Of a DNA stretch of 64,000 bases, positions 7,548-16,676 are shown in pieces. This DNA comes from Dyadobacter chenwenxiniae (GTDB lineage Bacteria > Bacteroidota > Bacteroidia > Cytophagales > Spirosomataceae). Position 1 is the stretch's first letter. Each line of letters starts with the position of its first letter. The translations under genes and the position numbers were made by a program. The stretch is taken from assembly GCF_022869785.1 (NCBI RefSeq), contig NZ_CP094997.1, positions 3,534,001-3,598,000 on the forward strand, given 5' to 3'. Under the pieces are notes generated by a model. That model searched no databases. It was not told the origin of the DNA and saw nothing but the letters and a program-made list of their open reading frames with translations.

Positions 7548-10133
7548 TTACTTAATATGTAAGTTCCTAAACTGCACCCGTCCTGTGTGAAATTGAAAAC
7601 CAAGAAAACCTTTGGTTCTTTTGGAGACAGGTAACGTCGCTTTATTGACTAATTTTCCATTCAACCGCACCGTTATTTCATTTTGGTTCACGGAGATCTG
7701 ATACAGGTTCCAATATCTTTCTGTTGTTAACGGACCATCGGGTGCGAGTACAGTGGATGCCCATTGGCGAGCAGGAGAAACACCGTAAATGGCACCGGTT
7801 TTGTATTTCGAATCACCAAAAATCGATTGGGGGATTCTGTCTTTATCGAAATTCTTTCCCAGGTCATCAATTTGAACCTCAATGGAGCTCTCATAAAATG
7901 CATCAAATTGCGCCTGGTCGTTGAAATTGACCGCAGACGGATCAGGCATTCGTAGCAGTATGCCGGAGTTCGGGAATGCCGGGGTGCGGAACGCTTTCCA
8001 TTCAACAGATAGCTCGAAATCGTCAAGCTCTTCAGGCAGGTAATAAATCCCGATTCCCTGATCCGGGTTTGTCTCAATGATATCAGAATCCAGCAAACGG
8101 ATACCATTATACGGAGCCGTTTTCCAGCCGCGGCCCGGGGCGAGAGATTCAATCCTGAAACCGGTTAACTCAGATGCCGGCGCGGTGTAACTGCCGTGAC
8201 GCGACACGATATCGTCAGCAACTTTGCGCGCCAGTCCCAGCCCCGTCAGAACCGGGTTCGCAGATCCGACAGTCGTGAACAATGCCTGATCTGCGCAATA
8301 AGCGTTTGTTACGTGATGAAAATGTCCATTCGCGTCGGTTACCGAGGTATCGGGATGATCTCCCATCCAGAGGGTCCCGGCATCGTGGAAAGTAGTACCC
8401 ACACCTTGCTGCCTGCTGAATGCCGGCAATGTGTAATCAGCATCATACGTGAGTGAACCACCGTTTGCCAATGCCCGGGCAATCGCATGCGCAGTGTCGT
8501 GCATATCCAGCCAAATTAGGTCCGAAGTATGATCGGGATTCGTTTTGAATTGCACCCACGCCCTGCGGTGACCAAATTCAAAGTCGCTGTCGGCATCTCC
8601 TGCCAGGTCAACGTAGTCGAATGCGGGATCCTTTAATACAGTATTTCGCCCGCCTTTCACCTCCCCGCTGGACCTGAGCACAAGACTAATCGATTCACTG
8701 TCAAAGTCGTCTGCTATTCTCGATTGAATTTGCAGGTCGGGTACCATCTTGTACATATTTGAATCAGGGCCAAAAGTATTGGTTGCTGCATAAAGCTGAT
8801 ATTGATAGGTACCATGCGCTCCTTCACACTGCACGTGCAGAGAAGCCAGCTGAAGCACGTCAGCTAATTTTTTTCCTGGCCATTGGGTTGCAACAAACGC
8901 TGCAAATTTTTCACGCTCAACCTTGAATTTGATATCTGACCTGATATGGATCATAAAATTACGGCCCATCAGCTCCTCCCCCGGCGCTCTGAGACGCGAA
9001 GATTCCAATGAAAACGATTCGAGGGCAAGGCGTGTTGACTCGATGCTGCTCATAGCCAGTACGACCTGGCAATGAGGACCGAGATTGAGCGTTTTGCGTC
9101 CTCCGGGCGTATTGACAACAATACGATCAACAAGTCTGGTGCCTGTTTCAGGGCTTTCGGCTCCGGCAGGGGCACATTCCAGTTTGATTACGTGGGTCAG
9201 AGGAACAACACACATACGCAGATCGGAGGAGCGGCCATCCCCATGATCTGCCCGCGTGCTGGCCGTTAATGCCGGAACACTGGAATACTTGTCCAGCGCA
9301 AATAAACCGGAAATATAGGACTGGGTTTGGACGGCGATCGGCGCAGGAAGTATTTGAGTAATCCGGGGATCAATCGTTGCTTGCTGTTTAGTGAGGAAAA
9401 CGCGGAGTGCTTCGTTCAGCCCTACCGGTTCGGGGCCCTCCTTGTTAAAAGAAATCGGATCAAAAACAAAATCGTCGCCCGGAGCAACGCCGATTTCGTA
9501 CTCAACAGCCTCGTAGGCAGAAAGTGGTTCGCCACGTACAAATGTCTTTTCCGTCACCGGATCTTTATGGCTGATTGGCCTTGTGCCAACAGGATTATTG
9601 TCATTTACATCCAGCAAATAATTACGGACTTCCTCCGGCCATTCTTTCAGATCGGATTCCTGTAAACGCGGGCACCACCCACCCCAGTAGATTCCCTTTC
9701 CGCCAACGCAGTAAGCTTGGCCGACAAACGGCTGGTTACTTCGCCAGCCTACCCCCCAAACCAGGTTGCGGGTTCCCGGATTTGAACCCGATCCAACGGA
9801 AACCGGTCCAGCACCTGCAGGATCAAATAATCCGAGGTTAGGAATGTTCTGGGTATGTTCGGCCACCACGAATGGACCTGCTTCCAAAACCAGAACACGA
9901 AGCGCTTTGGTGGCGTCTCCCTGTGCGAAACGCTCCCGGCTCATTTCATAAATCTTTGAAGCGCAGTATCCTCCATACATGCCGGAGCCAATTACGACAA
10001 CATCAATTCCCTCCGAATCCGATGTTGCTTCATCCCATGTATTGCAAACAAAACGCGGTATCACGTCAAGCCCAAATGTTGTTTGCTGGACGTTGACAGA
10101 ATCACTGGCAGGGATAAGACGGGGAAGTGCCAT
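7548..10133 (-). CDS. GMC oxidoreductase fused to a C-terminal DUF1080 (concanavalin-like) domain
   Basis: Residues 46-55 hold the FAD motif VVIGSGMYGG. The GMC C-terminal signature lies at about 575-645: TTFHDAGTLWMGDHP with the active-site His, then NPVLTGLGLARKVA. From about residue 655 the chain becomes a DUF1080 domain (DDFELSVEWKAF ... NSGILLRMP ... SIEVQIDD ... YNGIRLLDS-type strands), a jelly-roll fold common in Bacteroidota sugar-acting proteins. GMC enzymes oxidise alcohols or sugars and often release hydrogen peroxide. The fusion suggests a carbohydrate substrate bound by the tail, but that is inference. No signal peptide is visible. It is 27 bases upstream of the haem peroxidase gene and 41 bases downstream of the amidohydrolase gene. 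Confidence 0.85.
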   Translation of the reverse strand: MALPRLIPASDSVNVQQTTFGLDVIPRFVCNTWDEATSDSEGIDVVVIGSGMYGGYCASKIYEMSRERFAQGDATKALRVLVLEAGPFVVAEHTQNIPNLGLFDPAGAGPVSVGSGSNPGTRNLVWGVGWRSNQPFVGQAYCVGGKGIYWGGWCPRLQESDLKEWPEEVRNYLLDVNDNNPVGTRPISHKDPVTEKTFVRGEPLSAYEAVEYEIGVAPGDDFVFDPISFNKEGPEPVGLNEALRVFLTKQQATIDPRITQILPAPIAVQTQSYISGLFALDKYSSVPALTASTRADHGDGRSSDLRMCVVPLTHVIKLECAPAGAESPETGTRLVDRIVVNTPGGRKTLNLGPHCQVVLAMSSIESTRLALESFSLESSRLRAPGEELMGRNFMIHIRSDIKFKVEREKFAAFVATQWPGKKLADVLQLASLHVQCEGAHGTYQYQLYAATNTFGPDSNMYKMVPDLQIQSRIADDFDSESISLVLRSSGEVKGGRNTVLKDPAFDYVDLAGDADSDFEFGHRRAWVQFKTNPDHTSDLIWLDMHDTAHAIARALANGGSLTYDADYTLPAFSRQQGVGTTFHDAGTLWMGDHPDTSVTDANGHFHHVTNAYCADQALFTTVGSANPVLTGLGLARKVADDIVSRHGSYTAPASELTGFRIESLAPGRGWKTAPYNGIRLLDSDIIETNPDQGIGIYYLPEELDDFELSVEWKAFRTPAFPNSGILLRMPDPSAVNFNDQAQFDAFYESSIEVQIDDLGKNFDKDRIPQSIFGDSKYKTGAIYGVSPARQWASTVLAPDGPLTTERYWNLYQISVNQNEITVRLNGKLVNKATLPVSKRTKGFLGFQFHTGRVQFRNLHIK

Positions 10134-10174
10134 TTTAAATCTCGTAATTTAGAATTGAACAATGAACCTGGATG

Positions 10175-11455
10175 TCATGGATTGTACTTACTGGCTAAAA
10201 ACGACTCCACATTTTTTGAAGCCATTATTTCCCAGGCATTGGTATTTCCAAACGGTTGCGCCAGTGCTGCTTTTTTAAAAGTGGCGTAATCGTCTTTCTC
10301 GGGAAGTAGCCGTTCGGTCAGGAAGAAGTCGGTGCCGAACATAATGCGATTTTGCAGTTCAGGATCCTTTAAATCCTTAAAGAAAGGCTTGTGTGTATCA
10401 GGATTGCCTACCGTAAATGAGATATCGGTGTAAACGCTTTCAGGAAATTCGCGAATCAGATTTTTGATTTGGGCACACCAATTTTTTTGTAAGGTTCCAA
10501 ATAGCTTTCCCGAAGATGATTCCTTGCTTTCATTTAACACATGCTCATCACCTCCAAAATGAGCAAGGCAAATTTTCAGTGGCTTTGTTTTGTTCTTAAA
10601 GTATTCCAAAAGCGATCGGTAGCTCTCAGGCTCTAGAAAATATGAACAGGTATTGAGATTTCGATTGTTGTCATTTTGTCCAAATATCCATTTGAGGATG
10701 TTTATGGATTTGTCTGGCGACGGAGGCGTTGCTTCACTTCCAAGTGTTTCAGAGTACTTAAGACCAGTGTAAGCATTAACAGGATCCAGACTTTCATTAA
10801 CAAACCTGGTATCATTATTGTAAATCCCGCCGAGATAGCTGCAATGTGTCAAAACAGGCACCTCATTTTCGGCGGCCCATTCAAAAGTATCTTTCAATTT
10901 TTCATCAAAAGCATAGAAGCCCAGACTTGGATAGATTTTCAGGCCGGCGAACGGATATACGGACCGTTCCGCGTTAACCCGGACCTTTGTTTCAAAATAA
11001 CGCTCAACGGTTTCTTTCAACTCTTTCCCCGTTGCTTTCCATCGGGGATCAATACCAAGGAAAACCAAAAGATTATCCGGATTCTCTTTTTTAATTTCAA
11101 TAATACCTTCTAATTGACCTTCGTACCCCGTGTCGGATGGTCCTGCTCCGCATTTTTCCATATACATCGTAAGTGCAACAATCTTCAGATGCGGGTCATC
11201 ATCATATTGCTTTTTTAAATTCTCAAAGATTTCACGCTGATTTCTGCTTTTGCCGACCTGTAAAAAGCTGGCATACCTCTTTCCCAGATTCCCTCCTAAT
11301 TTGGACAACAGTACCTGGAACATGGCCGACCCGGCATCTGTGTTGGTCAGGCGGTCTACCAGGTATGCAGCGAAATCCGGAAGAAAGAGGTTAAGGAATT
11401 TTTTTGGCGCATTCCTGATGTTAAATACATGACTATGAACATTATAGAATTGCAT
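10175..11455 (-). CDS. Metal-dependent amidohydrolase (amidohydrolase_2-type TIM barrel)
   Basis: The protein opens with VHSHVF at residues 6-11 (metal-binding HxH on strand 1). It then has LTHCSYLGG near 202, CLAHFGGDEH near 298 and MFGTDFF near 373 (the late Asp). This is the order expected for amidohydrolase_2 enzymes such as decarboxylases and lactonases. It starts only 3 bases after the membrane-protein gene stops, so the two are tightly coupled. Substrate is unknown; within an oxidase/peroxidase operon it may act on an oxidised aromatic or lactone product, which is a guess. There is no signal peptide. Confidence 0.8.
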   Translation of the reverse strand: MQFYNVHSHVFNIRNAPKKFLNLFLPDFAAYLVDRLTNTDAGSAMFQVLLSKLGGNLGKRYASFLQVGKSRNQREIFENLKKQYDDDPHLKIVALTMYMEKCGAGPSDTGYEGQLEGIIEIKKENPDNLLVFLGIDPRWKATGKELKETVERYFETKVRVNAERSVYPFAGLKIYPSLGFYAFDEKLKDTFEWAAENEVPVLTHCSYLGGIYNNDTRFVNESLDPVNAYTGLKYSETLGSEATPPSPDKSINILKWIFGQNDNNRNLNTCSYFLEPESYRSLLEYFKNKTKPLKICLAHFGGDEHVLNESKESSSGKLFGTLQKNWCAQIKNLIREFPESVYTDISFTVGNPDTHKPFFKDLKDPELQNRIMFGTDFFLTERLLPEKDDYATFKKAALAQPFGNTNAWEIMASKNVESFLASKYNP

Positions 11456-11458
11456 GAT

Positions 11459-12430
11459 TTAAGAAGGTTTGGAAGTAGCTTTTTTCAGAACGTCAAACCA
11501 GAAAGGAGCCCCGAAGCTGGCAGCGAAACCGGAGGCCAAAACACCAAGGATTTTGAGTAAAATTTCCCACTTATTCGATTTTGCCTTGTGCTGAAAAATC
11601 TTATCTTTAAATAGATTGTGTTTAAAGCCCACAGGCAATTGGGTTTCTTCGATCAGGCTCTTTAATGTATCTGTCAGGGGATTCTTTGAAGCATTTACGG
11701 CAGTGCCTATTTCCAGATTTGGATGTTTATTGTAAAACCTGATAACATCTGCTTTTGCCTTCGGATTGTTTTCGTAGAAAGTAAATAATTGAAGGCTGTC
11801 CACATTAATTATAACAGCCATTAATATGCCAAGATAAAACAATCTTTCCCTGGTTTTCTTTTTGTACCATAATGTAAGCCTTTGTGTAAACTCGTTGAAC
11901 CAGTTTTCGAAATAACCAACGAGATGATTATGTACATCTTCCTCATTGATATTACCTGCAGCATCCTTTTTTGCTTTCAATTCTGCATAATTTATTGCCT
12001 GCCTGAAAAGTGAGACTACGTCGCTTGCATTGAGTAGGAGCGTGCCATATTTAAAATCTCTTAACAGTTCTGATCGATAACCAACAGTCGGCCCTTTAAA
12101 AGAACTGATTCCGCTCCGAACCAAATGTGCACTTCCTACGATTTCAACAAGTGTCTCCGCAAAAAGCTTTGGGGAGATATCATTGGAAGGCTTCTTTGGA
12201 TCACGGCTTAATAAATCAATTGTTCCATGCGTGTAAATCATTTCCGCCCAATTGATCCCGTTCACATTGTCCATTAATTGCAGGTACAGATAATCTTTCA
12301 TAAATCTTCCGCGGTCCGCCTTGATCTGCACCCAGGCTTCGAGGATATAGCTGCAGAACAATGCATATAAAGCCCAACTGACCACGATAGCTATGGCGGT
12401 AGCGAGGATAGGGATGTCGGCAAGGGTCAT
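11459..12430 (-). CDS. Conserved-looking membrane protein of unknown function
   Basis: The 323-residue protein has a hydrophobic N-terminal segment (ATAIAIVVSWALYALFCSY, about 10-30), a second in the middle (FYLGILMAVIINVDSL) and a third near the C-terminus (ILGVLASGFAASFGAPFWF). Between them lie charged helical stretches rich in Lys and Glu. I do not recognise the family. It follows the dead gene by 12 bases and precedes the amidohydrolase gene by 3 bases. It is the only membrane protein of the redox operon, so it could anchor the others, but nothing in the sequence shows this. Confidence 0.7.
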   Translation of the reverse strand: MTLADIPILATAIAIVVSWALYALFCSYILEAWVQIKADRGRFMKDYLYLQLMDNVNGINWAEMIYTHGTIDLLSRDPKKPSNDISPKLFAETLVEIVGSAHLVRSGISSFKGPTVGYRSELLRDFKYGTLLLNASDVVSLFRQAINYAELKAKKDAAGNINEEDVHNHLVGYFENWFNEFTQRLTLWYKKKTRERLFYLGILMAVIINVDSLQLFTFYENNPKAKADVIRFYNKHPNLEIGTAVNASKNPLTDTLKSLIEETQLPVGFKHNLFKDKIFQHKAKSNKWEILLKILGVLASGFAASFGAPFWFDVLKKATSKPS

Positions 12431-12442
12431 AGGGGAAGAGTT

Positions 12443-12922
12443 TTACATTACTGAAAGGTTCGCCACTTTTACAATTATCTCGCCTGTTAATCCATTCTGG
12501 AAGTACACTTCCACTCCCCTGACATTCCGGAACTGTGAATAACAGTGCCAACAATAGCCTGGGTTCTGGCAGGAGGAATAAGCTCTCCGGCAATCTTATC
12601 CACCTTCGAAGAATGCACCATCGCCGGAGGTGAAAAGGAATGCGGTAACATCGCCATCACCACTTTCAAATCCCCTTATAAATATATTTTGCTCGTTTCT
12701 AAGGAGATTCAGGATTGTGTCCAACATACTTGAGGGCAAAGTTGTAACGATGTAAGGGTGCTCATTTGGTCCGCCAAAGCGATCTGGCTTGCCGCTTAAA
12801 TCGGATTCAAAATAGATGTATCCTGCATCGCTATTGCCGGTCCGTAACTGTATTCAGCCGAAGCCGGAATTCATTATAACTAAGAAATGGTTAGTGATCG
12901 GATAAATATTTCCCCTTGCCAT
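12443..12922 (-). pseudogene. Broken small gene inside the redox operon
   Basis: From an ATG at 12922 the frame reads MARGNIYPITNHFLVIMN, hits an in-frame TGA and continues in the same frame as SDAGYIYFESDLSGKPDRFG, then SMLDTILNLLRNEQNIF and GFESGDGDVTAFLFTSGDG to a TAA. Good coding sequence then appears in a second frame (DKIAGELIPPARTQAIVGTV) and a third (RGVEVYFQNGLTGEIIVKV, ending at 12443). One stop and two frame changes in about 480 bases indicate a decayed gene of about 155 residues. It fills the only wide gap in the operon. The family is not recognised. Confidence 0.6.
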
Positions 12923-12961
12923 ATTGATAGATATTTATTCCTTTATTGCTCAAATTAGTTT

Positions 12962-14362
12962 TCAAACCAATCCTCTTAAAAACCCGATACTAGGCGTAAA
13001 AAAATACTCGCCGCCTTTCATGGTAACAAAGTCCCTGAAATCGGTAGGTATATTTTCTCTGCCTGTATCAGTATTCCATTGATTCGGCAGAGATTTGATA
13101 AATCCATTCGGCCCCTGACCAATAATCGCATCTTGGCCCACAAGCTTGCCACCAATGTCCCCTTTATTAGCCCAATCCCTTTGAATAAACTCAAATTGAC
13201 CTTCAATGCTGCTCTGATAGCACATAAAAAGAAGCCCTACACCGCCATCTGGTTGATCTTCTTCAAGATTATGCTCGTCGCGGCCAATGTCGTTGTATGG
13301 AATTCCCCTTCTCGTAAGTCTCACGCTTTTTGCAAATTCATTACTGACATCCCGGCGAGGATTGGTGATTCTGATGTGCGCGTGAAACGGACATTTCAAG
13401 CCTTTTAAATCATCGCGATAATCGAAATCGTTTTCCAATTGTGCTTCTCCTGTTATTCCGAACTCATCACTATGATTTGTTACTGCAGTCCCGTCTTCAA
13501 ACCTGCCTACGATCATTGCACCTGCCAGTTCCCTATTGCTTTTGCCTTTTCGGTTTAATATTCCATATTCTTCATCAGATATCTTGTTAAATTGCTTACT
13601 TAACCGGTCCTCCATTTCTTTAAATTTCCTGACATTTTGGTCCAGCTTTCTGAATACAAAGTAGCTCCCGAATGTCTCCGTGTCGCTTTCGTTTGCTTCG
13701 GGCACCAGGAGTGTCTTCAATAAAGCACCATTATCGTCCCATTGTGAGGCCGGAGAATCGTTATGGGCCAGAAAGCTGGGTTGGCTAACGCCGTCGGCGT
13801 AACCGAAATGCTCAATGCCGATGCCGCTCGCATTACGCAGGACTTTCCCTTTCTGAACATGGACTATTTTTGCAAATCCGGATACCTCATTTAAAATGCG
13901 ATCTTTCTCCAGTGTTGCTTTTGAAATATTGCTGTCCGCGACTATGATTAGGGCATCAATTCGTTGCCTGAAATCCGGCTCCCATTTTTCAAGGTCATCA
14001 GCCGTTTCGCTTACCCTATTTTGCAAGCCGTCGCGAAATGCCCTTTCCGAGGGTATAAGCGCCTCCGGAATTCCTAACTCCTCGTATCCCGAGGCAGCTA
14101 ACGAGAAATTGAAAAAAGCTCCGCCATCATGTGTGGGGTTAGATTTTCTTAAATGGGCATCACCCAGTTGCGTGGCAGAAGAAGTTACATTGAATCTGGA
14201 AATCCAATCTCTGGCGGCCTCCGCCAATTCACGATCAAATTGCAGGAAGATATGAAATGCATGCGTCCGTCCATGAAATTTAAGTATGTTTCCCTGCAAG
14301 TCGCTCAGTAGGTCGATATGAGTTTTCAGCGATACATTTGTCGAATCTAATATCCCGTTCAT
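12962..14362 (-). CDS. Dyp-type peroxidase
   Basis: The protein (466 residues) has the Dyp signature GxxDG as FGYADGVSQP near residue 189 (distal catalytic Asp). The proximal haem-ligand His lies in CPFHAHIRITNPR near 327, and RRGIPYND follows it. The N-terminal DLQGNILKFHGRTHAF is also typical. Dyp peroxidases oxidise bulky phenolics and dyes with hydrogen peroxide. No Tat or Sec signal is seen and no encapsulin gene is nearby. It is the first gene of the redox operon, with the 413-base gap upstream holding one copy of the ATCCT-N8-AGGAT palindrome. The operon thus carries two unrelated haem peroxidases. Confidence 0.93.
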   Translation of the reverse strand: MNGILDSTNVSLKTHIDLLSDLQGNILKFHGRTHAFHIFLQFDRELAEAARDWISRFNVTSSATQLGDAHLRKSNPTHDGGAFFNFSLAASGYEELGIPEALIPSERAFRDGLQNRVSETADDLEKWEPDFRQRIDALIIVADSNISKATLEKDRILNEVSGFAKIVHVQKGKVLRNASGIGIEHFGYADGVSQPSFLAHNDSPASQWDDNGALLKTLLVPEANESDTETFGSYFVFRKLDQNVRKFKEMEDRLSKQFNKISDEEYGILNRKGKSNRELAGAMIVGRFEDGTAVTNHSDEFGITGEAQLENDFDYRDDLKGLKCPFHAHIRITNPRRDVSNEFAKSVRLTRRGIPYNDIGRDEHNLEEDQPDGGVGLLFMCYQSSIEGQFEFIQRDWANKGDIGGKLVGQDAIIGQGPNGFIKSLPNQWNTDTGRENIPTDFRDFVTMKGGEYFFTPSIGFLRGLV

Positions 14363-14775
14363 GTGAAAATATTGTTAATTGTTATCATGTAAAATTTGCA
14401 TTTGAGTTCTGCTTATCTGGCCAACTGTTGTTAAATTTATGGATGTGGGTTATCTTGAAAGTCCCAACTATCCACCAGTTGGTCAATGCTGAAATTTCAT
14501 AATTTATGCGATTTAAAAACTGCTTGAAAATGTATCTGACACTTGATGCAGCTAAGTCCAATACATTTTTTACGAATCAAAGTTCGTGATGAATTGGCGT
14601 CTTGTAAATACTGGATTATGACGATTTGATATCCTATAATTTGAGGATATTTCAGTTGAAAATAGATGGTGGTAATTTATATTGGTCCAATCGCCTTCCT
14701 TAATGCAAAGGCGGCTTCTTTTGTTTTACCTCCTTGTACAAGCAGGCAGTTCTTAGGATGAAATGGATGATTAAT
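14363..14775. other. Intergenic region upstream of the redox operon
   Basis: No gene is seen. Besides the 18-bp palindrome at 14631-14648, it holds a short inverted repeat CCAACT/AGTTGG (14464-14469, 14477-14482). It also holds a hairpin CGCCTT/AAGGCG (14692-14697, 14708-14713) that could end the regulator gene stopping at 14776. The redox operon promoter must lie here, but I find no clean TAnnTTTG box. Confidence 0.4.
14631..14648. promoter_or_regulatory. Palindromic putative operator, copy 1 (ATCCT-N8-AGGAT)
   Basis: The site reads ATCCTATAATTTGAGGAT. The same 5-8-5 layout with an A/T-rich AATT core occurs at 15718 and 18684. This copy lies 269 bp upstream of the Dyp peroxidase start, in the only intergenic gap feeding the redox operon. 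It is a candidate binding site for the adjacent NarL-type regulator. Confidence 0.55.
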
Positions 14776-15420
14776 TTATATAATCTGAAATTTCAATGCA
14801 TATTTGACAAGGCCAATTGTAGATTGTACTCCTAACTTCTGCATGAGATGTTTGCGATGCGTTTCCACGGTCGTTGGTTCAATAAAAAGCTTTTCGGCAA
14901 TTTCAGTTCCTGAATATTCTTCTGCAATTAGCCTGAGCACTTCGAGTTCCCGCTTGGTAATAGCGATACTCTGCGGCTTGTTAACTTTAATCGTTAAATC
15001 CAGACTCGTATCTCTCGACAATACGGTCCAAACTTCGGCACAATAGTATTTATTCCCTTTTGCAATCAGGTTAATTGCCGTTTCAAGCTCGTGTTTCTCC
15101 GCACTTTTAAGTACATAGCCATGAGCGCCGGCGCGAATAGCCTCCTTAATGGCTTCGGGCTGATCCGCTACAGTGAGCAGGCAGATTTTAACATTCGGAA
15201 ATCGTTCTCTCATTCTTAATGTCAAATCAATCCCACCCATGAAGGGCATTTGAATGTCCGAAACGACCAGATCAATATTTGGCTCCAATTCGAGTGCAGA
15301 TAATACCTGCTGTCCATTTGTATGTTTAGAAACTACTTCTACATCTTTCATACTGGATAGAAGTAAAACCAGACTATCAAGTAGAATTCTGTGGTCATCT
15401 GCTATCAGAATACGCATCAT
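14776..15420 (-). CDS. NarL/FixJ-family response regulator
   Basis: This 214-residue two-domain regulator has a receiver at 3-120: acidic pocket DD at 8-9, phosphoacceptor Asp55 in VSDIQMP, LLTVA with the switch Thr, and YVLKSA with the conserved Lys. It ends in a LuxR-type helix-turn-helix at about 150-208 (ITKRELEVLRLIAEEYSGTE ... VETHRKHLMQKLG). It should be phosphorylated by a HisKA_3-type kinase, and the TPR kinase at 16677-18629 is the obvious partner. The 370-base gap upstream contains copy 2 of the ATCCT-N8-AGGAT palindrome. It is a close paralogue of the lone receiver encoded at 15809. Confidence 0.93.
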   Translation of the reverse strand: MMRILIADDHRILLDSLVLLLSSMKDVEVVSKHTNGQQVLSALELEPNIDLVVSDIQMPFMGGIDLTLRMRERFPNVKICLLTVADQPEAIKEAIRAGAHGYVLKSAEKHELETAINLIAKGNKYYCAEVWTVLSRDTSLDLTIKVNKPQSIAITKRELEVLRLIAEEYSGTEIAEKLFIEPTTVETHRKHLMQKLGVQSTIGLVKYALKFQII

Positions 15421-15717
15421 TTTTTCACGAAGAAGTTAGATCATTACAAAGCATGAAAATTATCCGGTAAATTTAATTCACAGGTTTTAACCTATTGGAT
15501 ATTCCACTATAATAACAAAGCAAAAATCAGGAAAATCTCTCCGTTATAAGTGCAACAACGGCGCAATTTTGAAATATTTTTTAACAACTAAGATTATCAT
15601 CATATTATCTTTTGTCCCTTTCAATGTATGAAAATAAATGGCTGCATAACTTCGCCAATAAATGTAGCTGCAAGTAAATGATCCCGCAGTGCATGGCCAT
15701 TTTGTATTTCATTCCAA

Positions 15718-15735
15718 ATCCTAAAATTCTAGGAT
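15718..15735. promoter_or_regulatory. Palindromic putative operator, copy 2 (ATCCT-N8-AGGAT)
   Basis: The site reads ATCCTAAAATTCTAGGAT and can be extended as AATCCTA/TAGGATA. It lies 73 bp upstream of the lone-receiver start at 15809 and 298 bp upstream of the divergent regulator start at 15420. The remaining sequence of 15421-15790 shows no gene. Confidence 0.6.
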
Positions 15736-15808
15736 AAAAAATCATAAGAATCGGGGATTTTTACAAGCTTTTAAATCAGGCACCTTTGTCATGTTCTATC
15801 ATGCATGT

Positions 15809-16222
15809 ATGCGGATTTTAATAGCGGAAGACAATCAAATATTATTAAGAACGCTTACACTTTTAATGTCACGCATAAAAGGTGTAGAGATCGTGTCGGG
15901 CCATGCAAATGGCCAGCAGGTCTTAAATGCATTGAGACAGCATTCCGATATCGATCTCGTGATTTCTGATTTACATATGGCAGGTATGGGAGGAATCGAG
16001 CTTACCTGTGCATTGAAGGAGCGCTTCCCGATGGTAAAGATCTGTTTGCTGACAGTCGAAGATCAGCCAGAGATCATCAAACAAGCAATAGATGCCGGAG
16101 CAGATGGTTATATCCTGAAAAATGCCGAATTCGAACAGCTGGAAACAGCAATGAACCTGATCGCAGCAGGCTATAAGTTTTACAGTCCCCAGGTGCTGAC
16201 CCAATTGAGCAAGATAAATTAA
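15809..16222 (+). CDS. Stand-alone receiver domain protein
   Basis: The protein of 137 residues is a receiver only: EDN near 7-9, phosphoacceptor Asp54 in VISDLHMAG, LLTVE and YILKNA. It closely resembles the receiver of the regulator at 14776-15420 (shared NGQQVL and MGGI[DE]LT stretches) but stops where the linker to the DNA-binding domain would begin. The Pro that normally follows the phosphoacceptor by four positions is replaced by Ala. I chose the ATG at 15809 because it aligns with the paralogue; an ATG at 15791 would add six residues. It may compete for phosphate as a sink or shuttle. The orphan gene at 16249 follows after 26 bases. Confidence 0.85.
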   Translation: MRILIAEDNQILLRTLTLLMSRIKGVEIVSGHANGQQVLNALRQHSDIDLVISDLHMAGMGGIELTCALKERFPMVKICLLTVEDQPEIIKQAIDAGADGYILKNAEFEQLETAMNLIAAGYKFYSPQVLTQLSKIN

Positions 16223-16248
16223 TAAACCTTCAACCGTTAACTACAATT

Positions 16249-16662
16249 ATGATTATGACTGAAACAGCAGCAGAGACTGTCACAGAAACAGTAAAGTATG
16301 TACGTCTGCGGGGCTATGCCCACATTGGCGTGGCAGTGGACGGGCGCCTGACCCTCAGCATGTGCGATCCCATGGGAAAACCCTATCCAGTGAAGAGGCC
16401 CATTTTTTTCTCCTTTATCCCCGGGACACCAGAAGGTTGGACTCCATCATTTCCGGAAAATCCGCCTGTGGTACCACCGCCCGTAAACCCGCCGATCAGA
16501 TTTTTGAAGATCGACATGTACGCGCAGTTTACGGAAGACCAGTTTAAGCTTTATGATGACCTTTGGAAGATCATTGATCCTGACCTCACCTGGGAAACGG
16601 CCGAACTGCCTACTCCTGAAACGATGGACGACATGAATCCGACGGGGCCTCCCAGACCATAA
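16249..16662 (+). CDS. Proline-rich orphan protein following the lone receiver
   Basis: This small acidic protein of 137 residues has no signal peptide, TM segment or family that I recognise. It opens with a short Thr/Glu/Ala-rich stretch, then KYVRLRGYAHIGVAVDGRLT, which looks like beta structure. A proline-rich linker follows (ENPPVVPPPVNPPI), then RFLKIDMYAQFTEDQFKLYD and a Pro-rich tail. A second ATG two codons in (16255) is equally possible. It is probably co-transcribed with the receiver gene 26 bases upstream, and it converges on the histidine kinase gene, whose stop is 15 bases away. A role as partner of the receiver is only a guess. Confidence 0.65.
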   Translation: MIMTETAAETVTETVKYVRLRGYAHIGVAVDGRLTLSMCDPMGKPYPVKRPIFFSFIPGTPEGWTPSFPENPPVVPPPVNPPIRFLKIDMYAQFTEDQFKLYDDLWKIIDPDLTWETAELPTPETMDDMNPTGPPRP

Positions 16663-16676
16663 TCAAGGATCCGGCT

